Of a stretch of DNA of 64,000 bases, positions 25,243-33,717 are shown piece by piece. Source of the DNA: Ottowia flava (GTDB lineage Bacteria; Pseudomonadota; Gammaproteobacteria; Burkholderiales; Burkholderiaceae_C); NCBI RefSeq assembly GCF_008017535.1, contig NZ_VRUA01000011.1, positions 62,001 through 126,000 on the forward strand, given 5' to 3'. A model generated the notes under the pieces. The model saw only the letters and a program-made list of their open reading frames with translations, was not told the DNA's origin and did no database searches. Position numbers and translations under genes: made by a program. Position 1 is the stretch's first letter. Each line of letters begins with the position of its first letter.

Positions 25243-28200
25243 ATGAATTTTTCCGCCTGGTCGATCCGCAACCCGGTCCCGACCCTGATGCTGTTCGTGC
25301 TGCTCACGCTGGGGGGGCTGTTCGCCTTCCACCAGATGAAGGTGCAGAACTTTCCCGACATCGACCTGCCCATGGTCAACGTGGTGGCCGCGCTGCCGGG
25401 CGCCACGCCGGGCCAGCTAGAAAACGACGTCGCCCGCAAGATCGAGAACAGCCTGGCCACGGTGCAAGGCGTCAAGCACATCATCACCAGTGTGGTCGAT
25501 GGCGCGGTCACCATCGTGGTGGAGTTCAGGCTGGAAAAGGATTTGCAGGAGGCGCTGGACGACGTGCGTTCGGCCGTCTCGCGCGTGCGCAGCGACCTGC
25601 CGACCGATTTGCAGGAGCCGATCGTAAGCAAGGTTGACCTGGCCGCCCAGCCGATGCTGGCGTACGCCCTGTCGTCCGACCGCGTGAGCGACGCAGACCT
25701 GTCCTGGTTCGTCGACAACGACGTGGCCAAGCGGCTGCTGGCGATCCCAGGCGTCGGCGCGGTCAACCGCGTGGGCGGCGCCAACCGCCAGGTGCACATC
25801 GACCTGGACCCGGCGCGCCTGCAGGGGCTGGGGCTGACGGCGGCCGAGGTGTCGCGCCAGCTGCGCCAGGTGCAGATGGAAAGCGCGGGGGGCCGCGTCG
25901 ACCTGGGTCAGGGCGAGCAGCCGGTGCGCACGCTGGCCACCGTCAAGAGCGCGGACGAGCTGCGCGCCATGCCGATCGCGCTGCAGGACGGGCGCAGCGT
26001 GCGGCTGGACCAGGTGGCCAAGGTGACCGACACCGTGGCCGAACCGCGCGCGGCGGCGCTGCTGAATGGCAAGCCGGTGGTGGGCTTCGAGGTGGCGCGC
26101 AGCCGCGGCGCCAGCGAGGTGGAAGTGGGCGCTGGCGTGCGCGCCGCGCTCAAGGAGCTGCAGGCGGCGCGGCCCGACCTGCACTTCACCGAGGCGTTCG
26201 ACTTCGTCACCCCGGTGGAAGAGGAATACCACGCCTCGCTCAAGATGCTGGGCGAAGGCGCACTGCTGGCGGTGGTGGTGGTGTGGCTGTTCCTGCGCAA
26301 CGGGCGCGCCACCTTTGTCGCGGCGGTGGCGCTGCCGATGTCGATCCTGCCAGCGCTGATCGGCATGTACTTCTTCGGCTTCACCATCAACGTGGTGTCG
26401 CTGCTGGCGCTGTCGCTGGTGGTGGGCATCCTGGTGGACGACGCAATCGTCGAGGTGGAGAACATCGTGCGCCACCAGGGCATGGGCAAGTCGCCCTACC
26501 AGGCGGCGATGGAGGCGGCCGACGAGATCGGGCTGGCGGTGATCGCCACCACCTTCACGTTGATCGCGGTGTTTTTGCCGACCGCTTTCATGACGGGTGT
26601 GGTCGGCAAGTTCTTCAAGCAGTTCGGCTGGACGGCGGCGATGGCGGTGTTCGCCTCGCTGGTGGTGGCGCGCCTGCTCACGCCGATGATGGCCGCGTAC
26701 ATGATGAAGCCCGATCCGCGCGGCCACCACGAGCCGGGCTGGCTGCGCACCTACGGACGCTGGGCCGCGTGGTGCGTGAAGCACCGCATCTGGACGGTGA
26801 TCGGCGGCTTCGTGTTCTTTGTCGGCTCGATTGCGCTGATCCCGCTGCTGCCGACCGGCTTCATCCCGCCCGATGACAACTCGCAGACGCAGGTCTACCT
26901 GGAGCTGCCGCCGGGCGCAACGCTCACGCAGACCGAGCGCGTGGCAGAGGAGGCGCGGCAGCTGCTGATGCAGGACACCAACGTGCGCAGCGTCTACACC
27001 ACCATCGGCGGCGGCGCGGCGGGCGGCGACCCGTTTGCCGCCAGCAGTGCCGACGTGCGCAAGGCGACGCTGACCATCCAGCTGGCGCCGCGCGGCGACC
27101 GCCCGGTCAAGCAAACCGTGGAGGCCGAGCTGCGCCACCGTTTGGCGGTGCTGCCGGGCGTGCGCAGCAAGGTGGGCCTGGGCGGTTCGGGCGAGAAATA
27201 CATCCTGGTGCTGCAGGGCGAAGACCCGGTGGCACTCGGCCAGGCCGCGCGCAAGGTCGAGTCCGACCTGCGCGCCATGCCCGGCTTGGGCAGCATCACC
27301 AGCACCGCCAGCCTGGTGCGCCCCGAGATCGCGGTGCACCCCGACTTCGCGCGCGCCGCCGACCTGGGCGTGACCAGCAGCGCCATCGCCGACACGCTGC
27401 GCGTGGCCACGCAGGGCGACTACGACGCCCAACTGCCCAAGATGAATCTGGCGCAGCGCCAGATTCCGATCGTGGTGAAGCTGGACGACGCCGCCCGCAA
27501 GGATCTCGGGGTGCTCGAGCGCCTGCACGTGCCGGGCGCCAAGGGCCCGGTGCCACTGGGCCAGGTCGCGACGCTGAGCTACAGCGGCGGCCCGGCCGTG
27601 ATCAACCGCTACGACCGCGCGCGCAACATCAACCTGGAGGTGGAGCTTTCGGGCCAGCCGCTGGGCGACGTGGCGGCCAAGACCAAGGCGCTGCCCTCCG
27701 TCAGGAACCTGCCGCCCGGCGTGAAGGTGGTGGAAGTGGGCGACGCCGAGGTGATGGGTGAGCTGTTCGTCGGTTTTGGCCTGGCCATGCTGACGGGCAT
27801 CCTGTGCATTTACATTGTGCTGGTGCTGCTGTTCCACCACGTTCTGCACCCGGTCACCATTCTGGCGGCGCTGCCGCTGTCGCTGGGCGGCGCCTTCGTG
27901 GCGCTGCTGCTGACCGGCAAAGCGTTTTCGATGCCTTCGCTGATCGGCTTGATCATGCTGATGGGCATCGCGACCAAGAACTCGATCCTGCTGGTCGAGT
28001 ACGCCATCCTGGCGCGGCGCGAGCACGGGCTCTCCCGCTTCGACGCGCTGATGGACGCCTGCCACAAGCGCGCGCGCCCGATCATCATGACCACGCTGGC
28101 CATGGGCGCGGGCATGCTGCCGATTGCCATCGGCTGGGGCTCGGCCGACCCGAGCTTTCGCTCGCCCATGGCGGTGGCGGTGATCGGGGGGCTGATCACC

Positions 28201-28353
28201 TCGACCTTCCTGAGCTTGCTGGTGATCCCTGCGGTCTATACCTACATCGACGACATCGCGCAGTGGTTTGGCAAGCGTTTTCACCGCTCCGGGCATGCTG
28301 GTCCTGCGCCGGCAGCTCCTGAAAACGGAGCGCAGACGAGCCACCCCGCCTGA
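25243..28353 (+). CDS. RND (HAE1-family) multidrug efflux pump
   Basis: Inner-membrane proton-driven pump of 1036 residues with the duplicated RND layout: 12 membrane helices and two large periplasmic loops. Visible marks are the N-terminal SIRNPVPTLMLFVLLTLGG, the helix-4 proton-relay motif VVGILVDDAIVEVENI, and the matching second-half segment LMGIATKNSILLVEY. It completes a tripartite operon in the order outer-membrane factor, adaptor, pump. No local regulator (TetR, MarR or two-component) is adjacent. Substrates cannot be read from the sequence. The next gene begins at its stop codon. Confidence 0.93.
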   Translation: MNFSAWSIRNPVPTLMLFVLLTLGGLFAFHQMKVQNFPDIDLPMVNVVAALPGATPGQLENDVARKIENSLATVQGVKHIITSVVDGAVTIVVEFRLEKDLQEALDDVRSAVSRVRSDLPTDLQEPIVSKVDLAAQPMLAYALSSDRVSDADLSWFVDNDVAKRLLAIPGVGAVNRVGGANRQVHIDLDPARLQGLGLTAAEVSRQLRQVQMESAGGRVDLGQGEQPVRTLATVKSADELRAMPIALQDGRSVRLDQVAKVTDTVAEPRAAALLNGKPVVGFEVARSRGASEVEVGAGVRAALKELQAARPDLHFTEAFDFVTPVEEEYHASLKMLGEGALLAVVVVWLFLRNGRATFVAAVALPMSILPALIGMYFFGFTINVVSLLALSLVVGILVDDAIVEVENIVRHQGMGKSPYQAAMEAADEIGLAVIATTFTLIAVFLPTAFMTGVVGKFFKQFGWTAAMAVFASLVVARLLTPMMAAYMMKPDPRGHHEPGWLRTYGRWAAWCVKHRIWTVIGGFVFFVGSIALIPLLPTGFIPPDDNSQTQVYLELPPGATLTQTERVAEEARQLLMQDTNVRSVYTTIGGGAAGGDPFAASSADVRKATLTIQLAPRGDRPVKQTVEAELRHRLAVLPGVRSKVGLGGSGEKYILVLQGEDPVALGQAARKVESDLRAMPGLGSITSTASLVRPEIAVHPDFARAADLGVTSSAIADTLRVATQGDYDAQLPKMNLAQRQIPIVVKLDDAARKDLGVLERLHVPGAKGPVPLGQVATLSYSGGPAVINRYDRARNINLEVELSGQPLGDVAAKTKALPSVRNLPPGVKVVEVGDAEVMGELFVGFGLAMLTGILCIYIVLVLLFHHVLHPVTILAALPLSLGGAFVALLLTGKAFSMPSLIGLIMLMGIATKNSILLVEYAILARREHGLSRFDALMDACHKRARPIIMTTLAMGAGMLPIAIGWGSADPSFRSPMAVAVIGGLITSTFLSLLVIPAVYTYIDDIAQWFGKRFHRSGHAGPAPAAPENGAQTSHPA

Positions 28354-28949
28354 TGCGCCGCATCGCCTGGCCCCTGCTGTGCGCCGTGCTGGTCGTGGCC
28401 AGCGGCACGCTGTGGCTAGTGGGCGTGGCTGGCTATGTCGACCCGCCGCGCTGGGTGTGGCAGTACGACCATTGGCGTGCGCTGCCCTGGACCTTGTGGA
28501 CCGGGCCGCTGCTGCACTTCCTGTGGCCGCACCTGCTGGCCAATGTGCTGGCACTTGTCGCGCTGGCGGTGCTCGGCGCTGCGCTGGAGGCGCCCCCGCG
28601 CGACGCGCTGGCGCTGCTGCTGGCGTGGCCGCTCGGCACCGCTGCGCTGTACGCCTGGCCCGGCGTGGGGGCCTTCTACGGCCTGTCGGGCGTGGTGCAC
28701 GCGGCCACCGCCGTCGTGGCCGTGCGCGCGCTGGCCACGCCCTCGCAGCGCTGGCTGGGGCTGCTGCTGGCTGGCGGCCTGGCGATCAAGCTGGCGCTGG
28801 AGCGCGCCTGGAAGGTGCCCGTCGGCTTTGACAGCGGTTGGGGCTTCAACGTCATCTACGCCGCCCACCTGACGGGAGCATTGGCCGGTGCCGTGCTGGC
28901 GACGGCGTTCGAACTGTTGCGAGCCGGGCGCCCTGAACGCGGGCAGTAA
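28353..28949 (+). CDS. rrtA: Rhombosortase-like intramembrane serine protease (rhomboid superfamily)
   Basis: A 198-residue polytopic membrane protein with about six helices. The catalytic serine motif is GLSGVVHA (about residue 111) and the catalytic histidine helix is AAHLTGALAGA (about 170), the pairing typical of rhombosortases, which cleave C-terminal sorting tails. The transmembrane WPHLLANVLALVALAVLG segment matches the rhomboid HxxxN helix. The ATG overlaps the last base of the pump gene's stop, so it may be cotranscribed with the efflux operon, though its function probably relates to the IPTL-CTERM protein encoded convergently 235 bp away (inference). Known rhombosortases act on GlyGly-CTERM tails. 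Confidence 0.82.
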   Translation: MRRIAWPLLCAVLVVASGTLWLVGVAGYVDPPRWVWQYDHWRALPWTLWTGPLLHFLWPHLLANVLALVALAVLGAALEAPPRDALALLLAWPLGTAALYAWPGVGAFYGLSGVVHAATAVVAVRALATPSQRWLGLLLAGGLAIKLALERAWKVPVGFDSGWGFNVIYAAHLTGALAGAVLATAFELLRAGRPERGQ

Positions 28950-29093
28950 CGGCGGAAGACGCACGGGTGCATGCTCCCGCGCGGTCACACGATGAAACGA
29001 GCGCGCTGACGTCAGCCCCCGCCGCGGTATCCATGGGCTCGCGCCCTGTTGGCCCACCCCACCCACAAACCTCCTACATCTGGCCTGAATCCC

Positions 29094-29122
29094 CATAAAA
29101 AGAGCGCCCCGAGGGGCGCTTT
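29094..29122 (-). terminator. Intrinsic terminator after the IPTL-CTERM gene
   Basis: Perfect 8-bp stem AGCGCCCC (29103-29110) with GGGGCGCT (29113-29120) and a 2-nt loop. On the minus strand it is followed by CTTTTTAT. On the plus strand the downstream tract is poor, so it mainly ends the minus-strand gene. Confidence 0.8.
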
Positions 29123-29183
29123 CAAAGGGGGCATCAGAGAGAGAGCGAGCGAGACATGCCCCCACCCGGGCTACGCGGGGTTC

Positions 29184-32100
29184 TTAGTCGGTGCGGCGCA
29201 AGGGCAGGGCGCCCAGACCGGCGATCACCGCCAGCAAGACCAACAGCGCCCATTCACCCAAGGTCGGTACCGCCACCGGGGGTTCCTTGCTGGGGACGCG
29301 CGTGGTCGTGGTGCTGGTGTCGTTGTCGGGATTGGGGTCGCCCGGCGCGTCGAGCGTGGCGGTGTTCACCACCGGGCTCGCACCTTCGTACGGGTCGGCC
29401 AGCTGCGCGGTGAAGCTGAACTCGCGACTCTGGCCATTCGCCAGCGTGCCCACCGCGCAACTGACGGTCGCGCCGCTGACCACGCAGCCGCTGGAGGAAG
29501 ACATGAAGGTCATCCCGGCAGGCAGGGGGTCGGTCACTGTGGCGCCGATGCTGTCCAGCGGCCCGAGGTTGCTGACCGTCAGCTTGTAGACGGCCAGGTC
29601 GCCCGGGGCCAGCGTGGCCACGTCGACCGACTTTTCCAGCTCCAGGTCGGTAGCGATGGCATCGCGGCGCGTGGTGGTGTCTTCATCGACCGTGTTGTTG
29701 CCTTCCTCGGCCTCCTCCTCGTCCACGGCCACCACCACGCGGTTGCCCTGGGTGCCTGAGTAGGCGCCCGGCTGGACGATGCTTTCGGCGCGCATGCGGT
29801 ACCTGAGCACCACCTCCTTGGCCGCGCCCGGCTCGATCGAGGGGAAGCGGCACACCAGTGCGCCGCTGGTGGCGCCCACGGCAGGTTCGGTGCAGTCGGG
29901 CGCCGTCAGGGGTGCGCCCGCCACCGTCGCGCTCAGCCCGCCCTGGTAGCTGAAGCGCGCACTCGCTCCTGCATTGGGAAAGGTGTCGGTGACGACCAGT
30001 TGCGTGCCGAACGAGGGGCCGACGTTCGTCACCGTGACGGTGTATTCGGTCTCGCTGCCCAGCGGTACTGGGTCCACGCTGTCGGTCTTGTGGACCAGCA
30101 AGTCCAGCTCCGCCGGCACAACGTTCACGGAAGCGCTCGCGGTGTTGTTGCTGGCGTTGGTCTCCGGCGTGTCGGTGGCAACGGCGACGGTGTTGGTGAT
30201 GGTGGTGCCGACAGCTTCAGCAAGCGGGCGCAAACGCACCGTCACCGTGCGCTGCGTCTTGCTGGCAACGTCCGCCGCCCATCGGCAGTCGATCGTGCCG
30301 CTGGTGGCTCCGACGTCCGGCAGGGTGCAGCTGCCGCTGTCCGAGGCCGTGGCGGAGATGAATGCGGCGTGGGCCGGCATGGCGTCGGTGACGCGCACGT
30401 TGGCGGCCGCCGAGGGCCCGCTGTTGAGCGCAGTGATGACCCACACCATCGGCTCACCCACGCGCACCGGCTTAGGGGTGACGGACTTGCTCACCGTCAT
30501 GTCGACACGCGGCGCGACGTCGGTGGTCACGGTGTTGCTGGTGTTGCTGCTGGGGTCGGGATCCACCACCTGGGTCGAGCTCACCGTGGCGACGTTGGTG
30601 CGCGCCAGCACGGTGGAGCCTGTGTTGCCCGCCTTGACCCGAATCGTGACGACCGCGGTGCCGCCAGCCGCCAGCGTGGGCAGCGTGCAGGTGACCGTCG
30701 CATTGCCGTTGGTCGGGCCAGCCGGGCTGCAGGTGCCCGTGCCGGTGGTCACCGCGGCGCTGACCAGCCCGTTCGGATTCAGTAGGTTGTCGAGCACGTC
30801 GCGCACCTTCACGTCGGTGGAGGCGCCGGGGCCGGCGTTGGTGACCGTGAGCGTGTAGGTCAGCTCGTCGCCGACCACCGCGGTGGCCGTGTTCACGGTC
30901 TTGGCGATGCGCAGGTCGGCCTGGTTGACGCCCTCCGTGGACCACACTGTGGCGTTGGTGCAGTTGTTGTCGGGGTCATCCGGGCCGGGTCCGGTCAGCC
31001 AGTTGCAGACACCATTGACCAGTGGCCCGGTGGCTGTGTTGACCACAGGGAAGGTGATCGGCGGGAAGTTGGTATTGACCGCCTGATCGGCTGCCAGCGT
31101 GCGCTCGCAGGCGAGGGTCGCGGGCCCCACCATCGGGTAGCCCGTGGCGGGCAGGCAGGACCAGCCTGTCCCCGTGGGCAAGGCGGTCAGCGTCATGCCG
31201 GGCGGCAAACTTTCGACCACCTGCACTTTTTGGCCGGCACGCGCCGGTACCGGGCCGTGGTTGCGCACGGTTACCGTGAAGTTGTAAGCCTCACCCACAA
31301 GCACGGGCGATTTGCTTGCGGTCTTGGTCGGCCGCAGATCGGACGTGTTGCTGCCGGTGACCGTCACGGTGCTCGAGCTGTTGTTGCCCGGCACCGGGTC
31401 GATCTGGGCGTTGCCCGACGGGAATCCGACGTGGGCGACGTTCGGCTGCGCCCCCAGACCGACGTTGGCGGTCAGGGTGATGGCCGGCATGGCATCACCT
31501 GGCCTGCCCGGCCAGGCGCCCGGGTAGGTGCAGCTCAGGGTCGGCGCGGTGAAGGTGCAGGCCCACGGTGCTGGCGCGCTGTGTGACACGTAGGTCAACC
31601 CGGGCGGCAGCGTGTCCGTGACCACCACGTCGCTGGGCGACATGCCGGCGACGAGGCGCGGCGTCAGGGTGAATGCGACCGCTGTGTTGATGGCCACCGT
31701 GCCGCTCGGCGAAACGGTCTTGCCGATCGCCAGATCGCTGCCGCCGGCGAAGCTGCTGTTGACCAGGGCTGTGTTGTTCAGGTCGTCGCCGTCCGGGAAG
31801 GTGGAGGTGACGCCGAAGCTGGCGGTCACCGTGCCCGAATGGTTGGCCACGGTGGGCACCGAGATCGCGGGCCATGCGGCTCCGCTGCTCAGCGCGTCGC
31901 TGCCACCGCTGCGTGCGCAGGTGATGGTGGTGGCGCTGGTCGGGTTGGCTATGGGGTAGCCGGTCGCAGGTGTGCAGTCCCAGCCCGTGCCGGTGGGGCG
32001 GGCTGTCACCGCCGTGCCCGAGGGCACCGCGAACGTGACCCGCGGCTGCTCTCCCGCAGGCAGGGCGTCGGGGCCATTGTTGCTGGCCGTCAGCGCGTAG

Positions 32101-32660
32101 GTGTAGGGGGTGCCGGCGGGTGCGCCCGCAGCGGCGGAACTGTTGGCCGCCAAAGTCAGATCCGCGGCCGCCACCGCCGTGATGCGACGAATGAGGCCGT
32201 TGTTGCCGTTGTTCGGGTCATTCGTGGACGCACTCACGGACGCCGCGTTGTCGTACACCCCTTTGGCCGGAATACGCAGTTTCAGCGTGACGGTGCGCTG
32301 TCCCTTGTAAGCCAGCGTCGGCCAGTTGCACTGGAACGGTGCGGCCGTGGTGCAGGTGCCGCCGTCGCTCGCCACCATGCTCTCAAAGACCGCACCGACG
32401 GGCAGCAGGTCCGTGAGCACCACGTTGCTGGCCGTGTCGGGGCCGTTGTTTTCAACCGTGAGCGCGATCGTGGCGATCCCGCCCGCCTTGACCGGATCGG
32501 GTGACACGACCTGTTTGGCCAAAACAAGGTCTGCTGACTGCGCCGCCGCCTGTGCAGTTGCCCCCAGCAGGCACCAGCCCGCCACGGCGGCCACCGCCGC
32601 ATTCCTGGTACTCCCAGTTGCCAGCGCACGCCATGGCGCCAGAGCCCCTCTCCTATCCAT
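29184..32660 (-). CDS. Large DUF11-repeat surface protein with IPTL-CTERM sorting tail
   Basis: A 1158-residue exported protein. A signal peptide (VAAVAGWCLLGATAQA, cut before AQSADLVL) is followed by about eight tandem DUF11 (beta-sandwich) repeats. Each repeat runs DLRIAKTVN, GDELTYTLTVTNAGP, VTDPLPAGM, then a cysteine-containing segment. The final 28 residues (1131-1158) form the sorting signal: VPTLGEW, a hydrophobic helix, and the basic end LRRTD. IPTL-CTERM tails are thought to be recognised by a membrane sorting enzyme; the adjacent rhombosortase-like protein is a candidate. The ATG follows GAGGAAG, a good ribosome-binding site. Likely surface-attached or released, with an adhesive or structural role (inference). 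Confidence 0.9.
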   Translation of the reverse strand: MDRRGALAPWRALATGSTRNAAVAAVAGWCLLGATAQAAAQSADLVLAKQVVSPDPVKAGGIATIALTVENNGPDTASNVVLTDLLPVGAVFESMVASDGGTCTTAAPFQCNWPTLAYKGQRTVTLKLRIPAKGVYDNAASVSASTNDPNNGNNGLIRRITAVAAADLTLAANSSAAAGAPAGTPYTYALTASNNGPDALPAGEQPRVTFAVPSGTAVTARPTGTGWDCTPATGYPIANPTSATTITCARSGGSDALSSGAAWPAISVPTVANHSGTVTASFGVTSTFPDGDDLNNTALVNSSFAGGSDLAIGKTVSPSGTVAINTAVAFTLTPRLVAGMSPSDVVVTDTLPPGLTYVSHSAPAPWACTFTAPTLSCTYPGAWPGRPGDAMPAITLTANVGLGAQPNVAHVGFPSGNAQIDPVPGNNSSSTVTVTGSNTSDLRPTKTASKSPVLVGEAYNFTVTVRNHGPVPARAGQKVQVVESLPPGMTLTALPTGTGWSCLPATGYPMVGPATLACERTLAADQAVNTNFPPITFPVVNTATGPLVNGVCNWLTGPGPDDPDNNCTNATVWSTEGVNQADLRIAKTVNTATAVVGDELTYTLTVTNAGPGASTDVKVRDVLDNLLNPNGLVSAAVTTGTGTCSPAGPTNGNATVTCTLPTLAAGGTAVVTIRVKAGNTGSTVLARTNVATVSSTQVVDPDPSSNTSNTVTTDVAPRVDMTVSKSVTPKPVRVGEPMVWVITALNSGPSAAANVRVTDAMPAHAAFISATASDSGSCTLPDVGATSGTIDCRWAADVASKTQRTVTVRLRPLAEAVGTTITNTVAVATDTPETNASNNTASASVNVVPAELDLLVHKTDSVDPVPLGSETEYTVTVTNVGPSFGTQLVVTDTFPNAGASARFSYQGGLSATVAGAPLTAPDCTEPAVGATSGALVCRFPSIEPGAAKEVVLRYRMRAESIVQPGAYSGTQGNRVVVAVDEEEAEEGNNTVDEDTTTRRDAIATDLELEKSVDVATLAPGDLAVYKLTVSNLGPLDSIGATVTDPLPAGMTFMSSSSGCVVSGATVSCAVGTLANGQSREFSFTAQLADPYEGASPVVNTATLDAPGDPNPDNDTSTTTTRVPSKEPPVAVPTLGEWALLVLLAVIAGLGALPLRRTD

Positions 32661-32948
32661 CCCGCTTCCTCAATAGTTCGATTTAATACTTCATTATGCG
32701 GTGGAAACCCTATGTAGTAAGTCATAAGGAACAGTTTTAGTGGGCTAATCGCACATTTAATATATCTTTTGGATTAAACTTCAGTACCCGCGCGCAGCCG
32801 CACCTGCGCGCGTACTTTGCGTTGAGGTTCGCCGGCGCGGCACCTGCGCTCCGGCGGAGCGCGCCGACCGAATCCAGCCAGCACGCGGCGACCTTGGCCC
32901 GACGCCTGGCGGACGGGGCCCAACGCGCGGCCCCTGCGACCGGGCACC
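32661..32948. other. AT-rich upstream region of the IPTL-CTERM gene
   Basis: About 32680-32780 is strikingly AT-rich compared with the rest of the window (runs such as TTTAATATATCTTTTGGATT). It probably carries the promoter and regulatory sites of the surface-protein gene on the minus strand. I cannot assign unambiguous -35 and -10 boxes. From 32800 on the sequence returns to high GC with no gene. Confidence 0.45.
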
Positions 32949-33005
32949 AATGCTTCTATTTCAGGAGCTGCTCGCGCTTACCTGGCGCCACTTCAAGACT
33001 GAAAC
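32949..33005 (+). repeat. Dispersed repeat copy 8 (diverged)
   Basis: CTTCTATTTCAGGAGCTGCT then CGCGCTTACCTGGCGCC matches the AGCTGCTCGCGC core. It lies in the intergenic region before the MOSC stop and is followed about 50 bp later by another copy. Confidence 0.55.
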
Positions 33006-33055
33006 GCCTTCTTCGGCCCGTGCACACCGCCGCACCGACACATCGTGCACCAGAA

Positions 33056-33115
33056 ACTACCAAAACCATAGCTGTCAGCGCTTTCTGCATCAGCGCCAGG
33101 GGCAGTTTTGGCTAT
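33056..33115 (+). repeat. Dispersed repeat copy 9, supplying the MOSC gene stop codon
   Basis: ACCAAAACCATAGCTGTCAG then CGCTTTCTGCATCAGCGCC and ends AGTTTTGGCTA, with CCAAAAC/GTTTTGG as flanking inverted ends. The MOSC stop (33112-33114) lies at its edge. Confidence 0.65.
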
Positions 33116-33717
33116 CCGTTGCGATGCCGCGCCCATTTGGCGTGGATGGCGTCCGGGATCGACAAGCCGCGGCTGCCCGGCTCGACGCGGATCGCCATGC
33201 CCGCGCACAGCTCCCCCGGCGTGTCCACCGCCAGGTAAAACCCACAGCGCGCCGTGCGCACCATGACCTGGGCGGCCTGCGCGAAACCCATCACGGCAGT
33301 GAATTTGCCGCAGGGCTCGCGCGGCGCCGTGACGCGCAGCACGCACGCCGAGCCATCGAAGCGCAGCGTGTCGCCCACCCACACGTCGGACTCCAGCAGG
33401 CCTTCCAGCGTGAGGTTCTCGCCCATGAAGCCGGGCGGCAACGGCTCGTCGAACAGGCTGACGCCGCGATCCCGACGCTCGGCCTGCCAGAAGGGCAGGT
33501 GCTCTGCCGGGTAGGCGTACACCGCCTTGGTCAGACCGCCGTGGATGCTGAGGTCGGCCTGTTCATCGCCAGCCAGGCCCAGCGGCTGTGCGGCGACCGG
33601 CCCGGTCACGGCTTGCTTGCGGATGCCGCTCAGCACCGTGCGGCCACCTGCGACGGACAGTTTCGCGGTGCGCCCGACGTTGACGGAGCGCAGGCGCGCG
33701 GCCGGGCGGCCGCTCAT
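33112..33717 (-). CDS. MOSC domain-containing protein (YiiM-like)
   Basis: A 201-residue MOSC-fold protein of the molybdenum-cofactor sulfurase C-terminal family. Visible are the phosphate and pterin loop GLAGDEQADLSIHGGLTKAVYAYP and the conserved cysteine in PREPCGKF (C136). Together these suggest binding of molybdopterin or a sulfur carrier function, as in YiiM, which handles N-hydroxylated substrates. Its ATG overlaps the stop of pepP (ATGA-type overlap, 33714-33717), so the two are coupled. The 3' end is formed by a dispersed repeat. Confidence 0.88.
   Translation of the reverse strand: MSGRPAARLRSVNVGRTAKLSVAGGRTVLSGIRKQAVTGPVAAQPLGLAGDEQADLSIHGGLTKAVYAYPAEHLPFWQAERRDRGVSLFDEPLPPGFMGENLTLEGLLESDVWVGDTLRFDGSACVLRVTAPREPCGKFTAVMGFAQAAQVMVRTARCGFYLAVDTPGELCAGMAIRVEPGSRGLSIPDAIHAKWARHRNG

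Noticed and set aside
25417-28554. A 1045-codon antisense open frame opposite the RND pump
   Set aside because: Low-complexity His/Arg/Gln-rich composition and no motif; the plus strand encodes an unmistakable RND pump.
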